Counted from the stretch's first letter, positions 26,774-36,269 are shown. The stretch is 64,000 nucleotides of DNA from Lachnospiraceae bacterium (GCA_910575445.1 CAJTFW010000001.1:496001-560000); one strand, 5' to 3'. Numbers and translations are program-made. The notes: a model not told the origin generated them from the letters alone.

Positions 26774-27730
26774 ATGAGGTGGAATAAATATACATTAATA
26801 ACGACCACAGAAGCCGAGGATTTGATTAGTAGTATGATGATGGATGTGGGAATAGAAGGGATTGAGATTGAGGACAAGGTTCCGCTGTCTGAACAGGATA
26901 AATCCCAGATGTTTGTGGATATTTTACCGGAAGGGCCAGAGGATGATGGAGTGGCCAGGATTAGTTTTTATCTGGAGCCAGAGACGGATAACGCAGCTGT
27001 CTTGGCAGCAGTACAAAAAGGACTTGATGAGATTCGTGGGTGGGGGATTGATGTAGGTGCCGGGACGATTGAGGCGTCGCAGACAGAGGATAAGGACTGG
27101 ATTAATAATTGGAAAGAGTATTTTCATCAGTTCTATGTGGATGATATTTTGATTAAACCTTCATGGGAAGAAGTGCAGCCCAAAGACCGGGATAAGCTTT
27201 TGATTCAGATTGACCCAGGAACGGCATTTGGAACAGGGATGCATGAGACGACACAGCTTTGTATCCGCCAGATTCGAAAATATGTAACCCCAGAGACGCT
27301 TTTACTTGATGTAGGGACTGGGAGTGGGATTCTCTCGATTGCAGCACTGAAACTTGGGGCAAGCTATGCGTTTGGGACAGACTTGGACCCTTGTGCAATC
27401 AGTGCGGCAGTGGAAAATCGGGAAGTTAATGGGATTGGTGAAGAACAGTTTCAGGTGATGGCTGGTAATATTATGGAAGAAGAAACTGTAAAAGAAACGG
27501 CTGGTTATGAAAAATACCATATGGTTGTGGCAAATATCCTGGCAGAGGTGCTGCTGCCTTTGACGCCAGTTGTTGTAAAGCATATGAAAAAAGGTGGCAT
27601 CTATATCACTTCCGGGATTATTGAGGAAAAAGAAGATGCAGTTGTCAATGCTGTAAAAGAAGCAGGATTAGAACTACTCGAAGTAACCCGCCAAGGTGAG
27701 TGGGTATCGGTGACAGCCCGTAAGAACTAG
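26774..27730 (+). CDS. prmA: Ribosomal protein L11 methyltransferase
   Basis: PrmA trimethylates ribosomal protein L11 using S-adenosylmethionine. The 318-residue protein starts RWNKYTLITTTEAEDLI, has the linker DKDWINNWKEYFHQF and the AdoMet motif LLDVGTGSGILSIAAL, with IDPGTAFGTGMHETT before it and VANILAEVLLPL as the motif IV region. All are standard for PrmA. TAGGAGG precedes the ATG at 26774. The order prmA-rsmE is widely conserved, and both act on the ribosome. Confidence 0.96.
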   Translation: MRWNKYTLITTTEAEDLISSMMMDVGIEGIEIEDKVPLSEQDKSQMFVDILPEGPEDDGVARISFYLEPETDNAAVLAAVQKGLDEIRGWGIDVGAGTIEASQTEDKDWINNWKEYFHQFYVDDILIKPSWEEVQPKDRDKLLIQIDPGTAFGTGMHETTQLCIRQIRKYVTPETLLLDVGTGSGILSIAALKLGASYAFGTDLDPCAISAAVENREVNGIGEEQFQVMAGNIMEEETVKETAGYEKYHMVVANILAEVLLPLTPVVVKHMKKGGIYITSGIIEEKEDAVVNAVKEAGLELLEVTRQGEWVSVTARKN

Positions 27731-27765
27731 ATATAAAAGCTTTGTTTTTAACAGGAGCGTAAAGG

Positions 27766-28533
27766 ATGAATAATTTTTTTGTAGATATATCTCAGATTCA
27801 TAATGGAGGAAGTGTGGAGATTCTTGGCTCAGATGTCAACCATATCGGACAGGTTCTGCGTATGAAAAGCGGGGAGCAGATAATGGTTCGGGATGGCTAT
27901 GGGTATGAATATCTGTGTGAGATTACAAAGATTTCTCAGGAACAGGTGTTGGCCAAAATCTTGGAGATGAGAGAGATAGCGGCAGAACTGCCATCTGAGG
28001 TCTGGCTGTTTCAGTCCCTTCCCAAAGGGGATAAGATGGAGCTGATTGTCCAAAAGGCGGTGGAGCTTGGCGTATCCAAAATCGTTCCTGTGGCATCACA
28101 GCGATGTGTGGTAAAGCTTGATAAAAAGCGGGAGAGCAGCAAAATAAAGCGCTGGAATTTTATTGCAGAGAGCGCAGCAAAGCAGTCAGGACGGGGAGTT
28201 ATCCCGGAGGTATTGCCTGTTGCGAGATTTTCACAGGCGCTGTCGATAGCAGAGGAGCTTGATATAAAGCTGATGCCCTATGAATGTGCAGACGAGTTGT
28301 TAAAAGAACGAAATAAGACGCCAATGCAGCAGACAAAGGAGATATTGTCTTCGATACAGAAAAAAGCGTCGATAGGTGTCTTTATCGGGCCAGAAGGAGG
28401 CTTTGAGAAGGCAGAGGTGGACGCTGCAACGGCAATAGGCGTAAAGCCTTTGACACTGGGAAAGAGAATACTAAGAACAGAGACGGCAGGGCTTTGTATC
28501 CTGTCTGTACTGATGTTTCATCTGGAGGAATAA
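27766..28533 (+). CDS. rsmE: 16S rRNA (uracil(1498)-N(3))-methyltransferase
   Basis: RsmE methylates U1498 of 16S rRNA. The 255-residue protein has the N-terminal PUA-like part (VDISQIHNGGSVEILGSD, then HIGQVLRMKSGEQIMV) and the C-terminal SPOUT knot with GVFIGPEGGFEKAEVD and LGKRILRTETAGL, which bind AdoMet. Length is typical. ACAGGAG precedes the ATG. Its stop is five bases from the next start, so the cysteine desulfurase is coupled to it. Confidence 0.95.
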   Translation: MNNFFVDISQIHNGGSVEILGSDVNHIGQVLRMKSGEQIMVRDGYGYEYLCEITKISQEQVLAKILEMREIAAELPSEVWLFQSLPKGDKMELIVQKAVELGVSKIVPVASQRCVVKLDKKRESSKIKRWNFIAESAAKQSGRGVIPEVLPVARFSQALSIAEELDIKLMPYECADELLKERNKTPMQQTKEILSSIQKKASIGVFIGPEGGFEKAEVDAATAIGVKPLTLGKRILRTETAGLCILSVLMFHLEE

Positions 28534-28538
28534 GTGTG

Positions 28539-29693
28539 ATGCAGGCATATCTGGATAATGCAGCAACTACGCGTTGTACAACGCGTGTGGCAGAAGCGAT
28601 GGTGCAGGCGATGTGTGAAAATTTTGGCAATCCTTCTTCTATGCATCTGATGGGAGTGAAGGCGGAGCAGGTACTTCGGGATGCAAAAACCTTTTTTGCA
28701 AAGAATCTAAAGGTAAAAGAAAAGGAAATCTATTTTACCTCTGGGGGTACAGAGTCGAATAACTTAGCGATTCTTGGTACGGCTATGGCCAATCAACGGG
28801 CAGGAAAACATCTGATTACAACGGTGATAGAGCATCCGTCGGTGTCGCATCCGATGAAGGCACTTGAAAAACAAGGATTTCGTGTGACCTATCTGCCAGT
28901 TGATAAGGATGGGATTGTCTCATTAGAAGCACTACAAGAAGCACTGTGTGAGGAGACCATTTTAGTGTCGGTGATGTATGTCAATAATGAGATAGGCGCG
29001 GTACAGCCGATAGAACAGATTGCAAAGCTTATCAAAGAGAAAAGCAAAAAGGCGTATTTTCATGTGGATGCAATACAGGCTTATGGAAAATATCAGATTT
29101 ATCCTGGAAAAGAAGGGATTGACTTATTGTCCATAAGCGGACATAAGCTCCATGCGCCAAAAGGAGTGGGTCTTCTCTATATCAATGAGAAAGTTAAGAT
29201 TCATCCATTGCTTCATGGAGGCGGACAGCAAAAAGACATTCGTTCTGGTACGGAAAATATTCCGGGGATTGTCGGTATTACAGAAGCAGCCAGAGCGTGT
29301 GAGCAGCATTTAGAAGAACATAGAGAGCAGTTGTATCATATCAAACAGCGCTTTGTGGATGGCGTGCAGAAGCTTGAAAGGGCCACTGTCAATGGAAGAA
29401 CAGGAAAAGACAGTGCACCGCATATTGTAAGTGTAAGTTTTGAAGGTGTTAGAAGTGAGGTGTTGTTGCATGCTTTGGAAGAACGAGGGATCTATGTATC
29501 CGCTGGCTCAGCCTGTGCTTCCAATAAGCCATCGATAAGCCCTACTTTGCAGGGGATTGGCCTTGCCAAAGAGTTGCTTTCTAGTACCCTTCGCTTTAGT
29601 TTTAGTTTTGATACAACAGAGGAAGAGATTGACTATTGTCTGCAGGAGCTAGCGAAGCTTCTGCCTGTGCTTCGCCGGTATGTCCGCCGGTAG
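28539..29693 (+). CDS. Cysteine desulfurase (NifS/IscS-like), partner of ThiI
   Basis: This PLP enzyme takes sulfur from cysteine and holds it as a persulfide for transfer. The 384-residue protein starts MQAYLDNAATTRC, has the PLP Lys in SISGHKLHAPKGVG, HVDAIQAYGK, and the active-site Cys in SAGSACASNK. The open frame extends to 28494 within rsmE, but GGAGGAA at 28524 fits the ATG at 28539. It is followed at once by thiI, the classic pair for 4-thiouridine synthesis in tRNA. The short Cys-loop sequence and context suggest a ThiI-dedicated NifS (as NifZ of B. subtilis) rather than the Fe-S cluster enzyme. Confidence 0.92.
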   Translation: MQAYLDNAATTRCTTRVAEAMVQAMCENFGNPSSMHLMGVKAEQVLRDAKTFFAKNLKVKEKEIYFTSGGTESNNLAILGTAMANQRAGKHLITTVIEHPSVSHPMKALEKQGFRVTYLPVDKDGIVSLEALQEALCEETILVSVMYVNNEIGAVQPIEQIAKLIKEKSKKAYFHVDAIQAYGKYQIYPGKEGIDLLSISGHKLHAPKGVGLLYINEKVKIHPLLHGGGQQKDIRSGTENIPGIVGITEAARACEQHLEEHREQLYHIKQRFVDGVQKLERATVNGRTGKDSAPHIVSVSFEGVRSEVLLHALEERGIYVSAGSACASNKPSISPTLQGIGLAKELLSSTLRFSFSFDTTEEEIDYCLQELAKLLPVLRRYVRR

Positions 29694-29723
29694 AGGTGTA
29701 TAAAAAGGAGGATTATATCATCC

Positions 29724-30902
29724 ATGTTTCATGCTTTTTTAGTTAAATACGGAGAGATTGGAGTAAAGGGAAAGAATCGCTATGTCTTTGAGGATGCCTT
29801 GATTGCCCGCATCAAACATGTATTGTATCCGGTAGAAGGCACGTTTCAGGTGACAAAAGACCAGGGGCGTGTCTATGTGGAAGCGGTTGGTGTGTTTGAT
29901 TATGAGGAGACGGTTGCCGCCTTACAGAGGGTGTTTGGCGTTGTAGGCATCTGTCCGGTGGTAAAGATTCCCAACCAGGATATCGAAGGCTTGCAAAAAG
30001 AAGTGCTCTCTTATATGCATCAGATGTATGAAAATGCAACGAAAAGCTTTAAAGTTCATACCCGCCGTGTAAATAAGCGCTATGCACTGAATTCCATGGA
30101 AGTCAGTGCAGCGATTGGCGAGAAGATTTTGCAGGAATTTCCGGGGCTTAGAGTTGATGTGCATGAGCCAGAACTAATATTGCATATTGAGCTTCGCAAC
30201 TATATCTGCATCTATTCAGAGATACTGCCGGGGCCTGGCGGGATGCCGCTTGGAACAAACGGACGTTCGATGCTTCTTCTGTCTGGTGGGATTGACAGTC
30301 CGGTGGCCGGGTATATGGTGGCAAAGCGTGGGGTCTGTATTGATGCGGTCTATTTTCATGCGCCACCCTATACCAGTGAGCGGGCAAAGCAAAAGGTTGT
30401 GGATTTGGCAAAGAAGGTTGCAAGGTACACCGGGGCGATTCGGCTGCATGTGATTAATTTTGCCGAGATTCAGATGTATATTTATGATACATGTCCACAT
30501 GATGAGCTGACAATACTGATGCGGCGTTATATGATGCGGATTGCAGAGAAGATTGCCATGGATACCGGATGCTTGGCACTGATTACAGGAGAGAGTATTG
30601 GACAGGTGGCAAGCCAGACGGTGCAGAGCATCGCAGCGACTAATGATGTCTGTACACTTCCGGTTTTTCGTCCGCTGATTGCTTTTGATAAAGAAGATAT
30701 TGTGACAATTGCAAAGAAGATTGATACGTATGAGACGTCGATTCTGCCATATGAGGACTGCTGTACGACATTTGTGGCGAAACATCCGGTGACAAAGCCA
30801 CGTGTGGATGTGATTCGGCGCTCAGAAGAGGCGCTTATGGGACAGATTGAAGAGATGGTAGAGCGGGCACTTGCAGAAGATGAAGTGATAGAGATTCGCT
30901 AG
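29724..30902 (+). CDS. thiI: tRNA 4-thiouridine synthase ThiI
   Basis: ThiI adenylates U8 of tRNA and inserts sulfur to make 4-thiouridine. The 392-residue protein has the ferredoxin-like N-terminus (VKYGEIGVKGKNRYVFED), a THUMP domain (about residues 60-165) and the ATP pyrophosphatase P-loop MLLLSGGIDSPVAGY. It ends without the rhodanese domain found in E. coli ThiI, which is normal in Bacillota, where the neighbouring desulfurase supplies persulfide directly. AAAGGAGG precedes the ATG at 29724. Confidence 0.96.
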   Translation: MFHAFLVKYGEIGVKGKNRYVFEDALIARIKHVLYPVEGTFQVTKDQGRVYVEAVGVFDYEETVAALQRVFGVVGICPVVKIPNQDIEGLQKEVLSYMHQMYENATKSFKVHTRRVNKRYALNSMEVSAAIGEKILQEFPGLRVDVHEPELILHIELRNYICIYSEILPGPGGMPLGTNGRSMLLLSGGIDSPVAGYMVAKRGVCIDAVYFHAPPYTSERAKQKVVDLAKKVARYTGAIRLHVINFAEIQMYIYDTCPHDELTILMRRYMMRIAEKIAMDTGCLALITGESIGQVASQTVQSIAATNDVCTLPVFRPLIAFDKEDIVTIAKKIDTYETSILPYEDCCTTFVAKHPVTKPRVDVIRRSEEALMGQIEEMVERALAEDEVIEIR

Positions 30903-30914
30903 GTTAAGAAAGAA

Positions 30915-30945
30915 GGCAGCTGTTTTAGAATAAGAAACGGCTGCC
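30915..30945 (-). terminator. Terminator hairpin between thiI and the HPr-like gene
   Basis: GGCAGCTGTTT pairs with AAACGGCTGCC around a 9-base loop. Read on the minus strand the stem is followed by a T-rich run, so it best serves the HPr-like gene; on the plus strand it may also stop thiI transcripts weakly. Confidence 0.75.
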
Positions 30946-30965
30946 TAGGACTGATATAACAGGGA

Positions 30966-31199
30966 TTAGTCGACGATATAGGGAGCGAGAACAGAGAGAA
31001 TCTCATCTGCGTTGCTCTCCGAATGGATATTGAGCTCGATGGGTTTTGATAAGTCAAGACTAAAGATGCCCATAATGGATTTGGCATCAATAACATAGCG
31101 ACCGGATACAAGGTCAAAATCATTCTCGAACTTTGTGATTTCGTTGACAAATGCCTTGACTTTATCAATAGAATTTAAAGAAATATAAATGGTTTTCAT
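30966..31199 (-). CDS. HPr-fold protein without the phosphorylatable His (Crh-like)
   Basis: The 77-residue protein has the length and end of the phosphocarrier HPr. The regulatory serine region is kept (AKSIMGIFSLDL, as in HPr NAKSIMGV around Ser46). The GLHARPA segment with His15 is missing and reads SIDKVKAF instead. Such a protein cannot pass phosphate in the sugar PTS but could be a regulatory partner, as Crh is in B. subtilis, where Gln replaces His15. Role in catabolite control is inference. AGGAGG precedes the ATG on the minus strand. Confidence 0.75.
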   Translation of the reverse strand: MKTIYISLNSIDKVKAFVNEITKFENDFDLVSGRYVIDAKSIMGIFSLDLSKPIELNIHSESNADEILSVLAPYIVD

Positions 31200-31345
31200 G
31201 ATTGGTTCCTCCTTAATAACTGTTTCTGTTCATAGTATCATATTAATGAGTAATAGAGAGAAAGTCAATGAAAAAATGGTAGAAATTAGAGAATGATAGA
31301 AAGGCAAAACGGGTATCATGCCTAGGGCCAGAAGAGGAGGAGAAG

Positions 31346-32671
31346 ATGAGAAGGGCAGCTTTGCATAATCTGGGGTGTAAAGTAAATGCATATGAGACAG
31401 AAGCGATGCGGGAGATGCTGGTGGCACATGGGTATGAGATTGTCTCTTTTGAAGATATAGCAGATGTCTATGTGATTAATACTTGCAGTGTAACCAATAT
31501 AGCAGATAGAAAGTCCAGACAGATGCTACATCGGGCAAAGAAGAAGAACCCGGAGGCGATTGTGGTTGCAGCAGGGTGTTATGTGCAGGCAGCAGGAGAG
31601 GAACTTTTAAAAGATGGAGCAGTGGATATCCTGATTGGGAACAATGAGAAGGAAAAGCTTCTTGAGGTTTTAGAGTCCTATGAAAAAAGGGCAGCATTTG
31701 TACATGATTTGACACATGAGAGACGATATGAGAAGCTTGAGATTGAGCGGGCAACGGAGCATACAAGGGTGTATGTAAAGATTCAGGATGGATGTGACCA
31801 GTTCTGCAGTTATTGTCTGATTCCTTATACAAGAGGAAGGGTAAGGAGCAGGGGACTTTTGGATATTCTAGAGGAAGTTAAAAGACTTGCCCAAAATGGA
31901 TATCAGGAAGTGGTACTGACAGGGATTCATCTGGATTCGTATGGCAGGGATTTAGAAGAAGATACACATCTTTTGCGCGTGATAGAAAAGATTGCGCAGG
32001 TGGAGGGGATTCGCAGGATTCGGCTTGGCTCTTTGGAACCGCGGATTATGACAGAGGAATTTGTTAAAGGTTTGTCAAAGGTTCAGAAGCTTTGTCCCCA
32101 TTTTCATCTGTCTTTACAGAGTGGATGCGATAAAACACTGCAAAGGATGAACCGAAAGTATACAACGCAGGAATTTCGAAAGTGTTGCGAAAGGCTTCGG
32201 CGGTATTTTGATAATCCGGCGCTTACTTCGGATGTGATTGTGGGATTTCCGGGGGAGACAGAGGAGGAATTTGCAACGACAGAGGCATTTTTAAGAGAAA
32301 TCTGTTTCTATGAGACGCATGTGTTTAAATTTTCCAGAAGAAAAGGAACACGGGCAGACCGGATGGAAGGACAGGTAGAAGAGATGGAGAAGACAAGGCG
32401 CAGTGAGGTGCTTCTTGACCTTACTAAGAAGATGAGCAGGGCTTATCGGGAGCGGCTTATAGGCAGTATACAAGAAGTTTTGATAGAGGAGACACACCGA
32501 ATCGAAGGCCTGGTCTGTCAGGTGGGACATACAAAAGAATATGTGAAAGTAGCAGTGCCTTGTGAAGCGTCTTTATCCAATCAGATAGTACAGATTCAGG
32601 TGGACAGAATGTTAGATGAGGAGACACTTTGCGGAGATTTTGCGAACTTGGAAAAAGGTGCCGGAAAATAA
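31346..32671 (+). CDS. mtaB: tRNA (N6-threonylcarbamoyladenosine-C2)-methylthiotransferase
   Basis: MtaB is a radical-AdoMet enzyme that converts t6A37 to ms2t6A in tRNA. The 441-residue protein has the N-terminal MTTase domain with three cluster cysteines (LGCKVNAYE, INTCSVTN, AAGCYVQ), the radical-AdoMet motif CDQFCSYC, and a C-terminal TRAM-like end. HNLGCKVNAYETE is characteristic of MtaB rather than MiaB or RimO. GAGGAGG precedes the ATG. It begins a run of genes whose order is conserved in Clostridia. Confidence 0.95.
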   Translation: MRRAALHNLGCKVNAYETEAMREMLVAHGYEIVSFEDIADVYVINTCSVTNIADRKSRQMLHRAKKKNPEAIVVAAGCYVQAAGEELLKDGAVDILIGNNEKEKLLEVLESYEKRAAFVHDLTHERRYEKLEIERATEHTRVYVKIQDGCDQFCSYCLIPYTRGRVRSRGLLDILEEVKRLAQNGYQEVVLTGIHLDSYGRDLEEDTHLLRVIEKIAQVEGIRRIRLGSLEPRIMTEEFVKGLSKVQKLCPHFHLSLQSGCDKTLQRMNRKYTTQEFRKCCERLRRYFDNPALTSDVIVGFPGETEEEFATTEAFLREICFYETHVFKFSRRKGTRADRMEGQVEEMEKTRRSEVLLDLTKKMSRAYRERLIGSIQEVLIEETHRIEGLVCQVGHTKEYVKVAVPCEASLSNQIVQIQVDRMLDEETLCGDFANLEKGAGK

Positions 32672-32734
32672 ACATTGAATTTACCGTCAGATTATAGTAA
32701 ACTAAGGGTATACTACAGTTGAGGACGTGACACT

Positions 32735-32998
32735 ATGAAAAAATTGGAGAACACACAGTATTTTAAAATTCAATCGGACCAGGAGCTAAAGGTCTCGGAA
32801 GTACTACAGCTTGTATATCAGGCGATGACAGAGAAAGGGTATGACCCCGTGAATCAGATTGTGGGTTATATTATGTCCGGGGACCCAACCTATATTACCA
32901 GCCATAAAGGAGCGAGAAGCCTGATTATGAAGGTGGAGCGCGATGAATTGGTGGAAGAGCTTCTAAGGGTCTATGTGGAGAAGACAGTAAAGGAATGA
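32735..32998 (+). CDS. ireB: IreB-family regulatory phosphoprotein
   Basis: The 87-residue protein matches the DUF965/IreB family through [20 protein letters not shown] and [19 protein letters not shown]. In Enterococcus, IreB is phosphorylated by the PASTA kinase IreK and affects cephalosporin tolerance. It is a small cytoplasmic helical protein. The location directly before ruvX is the usual one. The ATG follows GAGGACG. A weak TTGAAT/TAAACT promoter-like pair lies upstream near 32675-32703. Confidence 0.93.
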   Translation: MKKLENTQYFKIQSDQELKVSEVLQLVYQAMTEKGYDPVNQIVGYIMSGDPTYITSHKGARSLIMKVERDELVEELLRVYVEKTVKE

Positions 32999-33002
32999 TA
33001 AG

Positions 33003-33431
33003 ATGAGAATCATGGGGCTTGATTACGGCGCTAAGACCGTCGGCGTCGCCATTAGTGATGCGCTTCTTCTGACTGCTCAGGGCGTAGAGACGATTTGTAG
33101 GACGCAGGAGAATAAGCTGAGGAAGACGCTTGCAAGGATTAAGTCACTGTGTGAGGAGTATGAAGTAACAGAGATTGTATTGGGTTTTCCAAAAAATATG
33201 AATAATACAATAGGGGACAGGGCTGAGAAATCGCTGGAATTTGCAGAGATGCTTAAGAAGCGGACAGGTCTGCCTATTGTTATGTGGGATGAACGTCTGA
33301 CAACCGTAGAAGCTACCCGTACGCTGATAGAAAGTGGCGTGCGAAGAGAAAAAAGAAAAGAATACGTGGACAAGATTGCAGCGGTATTTATTCTGCAGGG
33401 CTATTTGGATGCAAAAAGCATAAGGGAGTGA
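33003..33431 (+). CDS. ruvX: Putative Holliday junction resolvase / pre-16S rRNA nuclease (YqgF)
   Basis: The 142-residue protein has the RNase H-like YqgF fold: [16 protein letters not shown] (first catalytic Asp), [17 protein letters not shown] (Glu strand region), [10 protein letters not shown] and the final [15 protein letters not shown]. Family members trim the 5' end of 16S rRNA, and some cut Holliday junctions. It is four bases after ireB and seven bases before the DUF1292 gene, so the genes are co-transcribed. Confidence 0.95.
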   Translation: MRIMGLDYGAKTVGVAISDALLLTAQGVETICRTQENKLRKTLARIKSLCEEYEVTEIVLGFPKNMNNTIGDRAEKSLEFAEMLKKRTGLPIVMWDERLTTVEATRTLIESGVRREKRKEYVDKIAAVFILQGYLDAKSIRE

Positions 33432-33437
33432 ACAGCG

Positions 33438-33695
33438 ATGGAAAAACTGGTATTCCAGAATGAACAGGGCGAAGATGAGGAGTTCTATATTGTAGAACAG
33501 ACAAGAATGGGTGGCAGAAATTATCTTCTTGTGGCGGATTCTGAAGATGAAGATGCCGAGTGCCTGATTCTAAAGGATACTGCTGCGGATGAGGAGAGTG
33601 TCAGCCTCTATGAGGTCGTGGAAGATGAGGCGGAGCTAGATGCTTTGTTAGCGGTCTTTGGCGAGCTTTTAGAAGATGTAAGGCTGGAGAGGTAA
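33438..33695 (+). CDS. DUF1292 family protein
   Basis: The 85-residue acidic protein fits DUF1292: FQNEQGEDEEFYIVEQT, GGRNYLLVADSEDEDAECL, then YEVVEDEAELDALLAVF. The family is always found between ruvX and fur in Clostridia and related groups, but its biochemical role is unknown. It is small, soluble and strongly acidic. The next gene begins one base after its stop. Confidence 0.88.
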   Translation: MEKLVFQNEQGEDEEFYIVEQTRMGGRNYLLVADSEDEDAECLILKDTAADEESVSLYEVVEDEAELDALLAVFGELLEDVRLER

Positions 33696-33696
33696 G

Positions 33697-34158
33697 ATGC
33701 AGTTAGACAGAGAGAAATTTATACGGTTGCTTCGGGAGAAAGGGCTTAAAGTAACGACACAAAGGCTCGCGGTGCTGACAGCGCTTTCTAAGAAGCAGGA
33801 CAGTCATCTGACTGCGGAGGAGATTTATGAACTGGTAAAGGTGGAGAGTCCCGATATTGGGCTGGCTACCGTATATCGGACAATCCAGATGCTGCTGGAG
33901 TTGAAAATCGTGGATCGCATCTATTTGGACGATGGTTATGTGCGTTATGAACTGGGGCATGTGTACGAGGATGAGGACAGTCATCACCACCACCATCTGA
34001 TTTGTGTGAAATGTGGCCGGGTTATGTCTTTTCAGGGAGATTTAATGGAAGAATTTGAGAAGAGAATGGAAGAAAAGACCGGATTTTTTATTCAGGATCA
34101 CGATGTGAAACTCTATGGTTACTGCGTGGATTGTCAAAAAGACGTTGACGTGAAGTAA
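33697..34158 (+). CDS. Fur-family metal-dependent transcriptional repressor
   Basis: The 153-residue protein has a winged-helix DNA-binding domain (LREKGLKVTTQRLAVL, DIGLATVYRTIQML) and a dimerisation domain with the His cluster HHHHHLICVKCG and a second zinc-binding pair CVDCQK, which form the structural Cys4 zinc site. The family includes Fur, PerR and Zur; which metal it senses cannot be settled here. It is translated one base after the DUF1292 gene and 15 bases before the RNase J gene. Confidence 0.9.
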   Translation: MQLDREKFIRLLREKGLKVTTQRLAVLTALSKKQDSHLTAEEIYELVKVESPDIGLATVYRTIQMLLELKIVDRIYLDDGYVRYELGHVYEDEDSHHHHHLICVKCGRVMSFQGDLMEEFEKRMEEKTGFFIQDHDVKLYGYCVDCQKDVDVK

Positions 34159-34173
34159 ACAGGAGGTTATTTT

Positions 34174-35838
34174 TTGAAAAATGTAAACAATTCTAAATTA
34201 AGAGTCATTCCGTTGGGCGGACTGGAACAAATCGGAATGAATATGACTGCCTTTGAATTTGAAGACAGTATTATCGTCGTGGACTGCGGGCTTGCATTTC
34301 CAGAGGATGATATGTTAGGCATTGACCTAGTCATCCCGGATATTACGTATTTAAGACAGAATATAGAGAAAGTCAAAGGGTTTGTGATTACCCATGGTCA
34401 TGAGGACCATATCGGAGCATTACCTTATATTTTAAAAGAAATCAATGTACCAGTCTATGCCACAAGACTGACGATTGCCTTAATCGAAGGCAAATTAAAA
34501 GAACACAATATGCTTCGCACCACCAAACGGAAGGTGGTCAAACATGGGCAGTCCATTAATCTTGGACTGTTTCGGATTGAATTTATCAAGACCAATCACA
34601 GTATTGCAGATGCTTCTGCACTGGCTATCTATTCGCCGGCAGGGATTGTTGTGCATACAGGTGATTTTAAAGTGGATTATACGCCAGTCTACGGCGACAG
34701 CATTGATTTGCAGCGTTTTGGTGAGATTGGCAAGAAGGGTGTACTGGCTTTGATGTGCGACAGCACCAATGCCGAGCGGCCAGGCGTTACGATGTCAGAA
34801 AAGAGCGTGGGACGTACGATGGATGCACTCTTTACAGAGCATTGTAATTCGAGAATTATCGTGGCAACATTTGCATCCAATGTCGACCGTGTGCAGCAGA
34901 TTATCAATTCTGCTTACAAACATAACAAAAAGGTCGTGGTGGAAGGCCGCAGTATGGTTAATGTTATCACAACAGCGACAGAGCTTGGCTATATCAGGAT
35001 TCCTGAGAATACACTGATTGATATTGAACAGCTTAACAGTTATCCCCCGGAGGCGACCGTTCTGATTACAACTGGCAGCCAGGGAGAATCGATGGCAGCG
35101 CTTTCAAGGATGGCACAGAATCTTCATAGAAAAGTGCATATTATGCCAAATGATACGGTTATCTTTAGCTCCAATCCGATTCCAGGCAATGAAAAGGCGG
35201 TCTCAAAGGTTATCAATGAACTTTCTGCCAAAGGTGCGAATGTAATTTTCCAGGATGCCCATGTGTCAGGACATGCCTGTCAGGAGGAGATTAAGCTTAT
35301 CTATTCTCTGGTGCATCCAAAGTATGCGATTCCAGTACACGGCGAATATCGCCATCTTAAAGCGCAGGCGTCTCTAGCAAGGCAGCTTGGAATTGAGAAA
35401 GAGCATATCTTTGTCTTGCAGTCTGGAGATGTGATAGAGATGGACGAAGAGTCCGCAGCAGTAGTCGATAAAGTCCATACCGGAGCAGTCTTTGTGGACG
35501 GGCTTGGCGTGGGTGATGTAGGCAATATTGTGATGCGTGACAGACAGCATCTGGCAGAAGATGGTATTATGATTATCGTCTTGACACTAGAAAAAGGCAG
35601 CAATATGCTCTTGTCAGGACCTGATATTGTCTCTAGGGGATTTGTCTATGTCAGAGAGTCTGAAGATTTGATGGAGCAGGCCCGTGCAGTGGTCTACGAT
35701 GCCGTAGAGAAGTGCTTAGACCGCAATATTACCGATTGGGGCAAGATGAAAAATGTGATGAAAGATGCACTTGGAGACTATATCCGTAAAAAAACAAAGA
35801 GAAATCCGATGATTTTACCAATTATAATGGAAGCATAG
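34174..35838 (+). CDS. rnjA: Ribonuclease J
   Basis: RNase J is a zinc-dependent endonuclease and 5'-to-3' exonuclease central to mRNA turnover in Bacillota. The 554-residue protein has the metallo-beta-lactamase motif THGHEDHIGALPY, LMCDSTNAERPG, the beta-CASP signature SGHACQEEIKL and PVHGEYRHLKAQ, followed by the C-terminal domain. The start is TTG: AGGAGG (34161-34166) is seven bases before TTG 34174, and no ATG with a good site precedes conserved sequence. Lies within the conserved fur-rnj-ylbF order. Confidence 0.95.
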   Translation: MKNVNNSKLRVIPLGGLEQIGMNMTAFEFEDSIIVVDCGLAFPEDDMLGIDLVIPDITYLRQNIEKVKGFVITHGHEDHIGALPYILKEINVPVYATRLTIALIEGKLKEHNMLRTTKRKVVKHGQSINLGLFRIEFIKTNHSIADASALAIYSPAGIVVHTGDFKVDYTPVYGDSIDLQRFGEIGKKGVLALMCDSTNAERPGVTMSEKSVGRTMDALFTEHCNSRIIVATFASNVDRVQQIINSAYKHNKKVVVEGRSMVNVITTATELGYIRIPENTLIDIEQLNSYPPEATVLITTGSQGESMAALSRMAQNLHRKVHIMPNDTVIFSSNPIPGNEKAVSKVINELSAKGANVIFQDAHVSGHACQEEIKLIYSLVHPKYAIPVHGEYRHLKAQASLARQLGIEKEHIFVLQSGDVIEMDEESAAVVDKVHTGAVFVDGLGVGDVGNIVMRDRQHLAEDGIMIIVLTLEKGSNMLLSGPDIVSRGFVYVRESEDLMEQARAVVYDAVEKCLDRNITDWGKMKNVMKDALGDYIRKKTKRNPMILPIIMEA

Positions 35839-35897
35839 CGACGATTTTTGGATAAACTAATCATACAAGAAGATAAAATGGAAGTGGGTAGTGAATA

Positions 35898-36224
35898 ATG
35901 GATAGAATCAATGATAAGTTAGAAGAACTGGTTCTCGCCATTTTGGAGAGTCCAGAATATCAAGAACTTCAAAAAGTAGAAGCAGAAGTAATCTCAACAC
36001 CTGGTCTTACAGAGCAAATCAAGGAATTTTGTTGGAAGAATTACGAATTGCAAAACAGTGAAGAAGAAGATTTGTATGAAAGAATGGAAGAGTTTGAAAA
36101 GGAATACCAGGAATTTCGCAGCAATCCGGTGGTTACTGCATATCTAGAGCAGGAGCTGAAAATGTGCCGGATTCTTCAGGCCATCAATGCTAGGATTACC
36201 AATGCTATAGAGTTGGTTCTCTAG
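35898..36224 (+). CDS. YlbF/YmcA family protein
   Basis: The 108-residue helical protein fits the YlbF family (LVLAILESPEYQELQKVEA, then EFRSNPVVTAYLEQEL and MCRILQAINARI). In B. subtilis, members (YlbF, YmcA) join with YaaT to influence RNase Y activity, biofilm and sporulation. A place next to RNase J would suit an RNA-decay role; that is inference. GGAAGTGGG lies before the ATG. Confidence 0.85.
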   Translation: MDRINDKLEELVLAILESPEYQELQKVEAEVISTPGLTEQIKEFCWKNYELQNSEEEDLYERMEEFEKEYQEFRSNPVVTAYLEQELKMCRILQAINARITNAIELVL

Positions 36225-36269
36225 TCAGTGGTGGTTTACACACGAAGCCATACAAGGAGACATAAGAAG

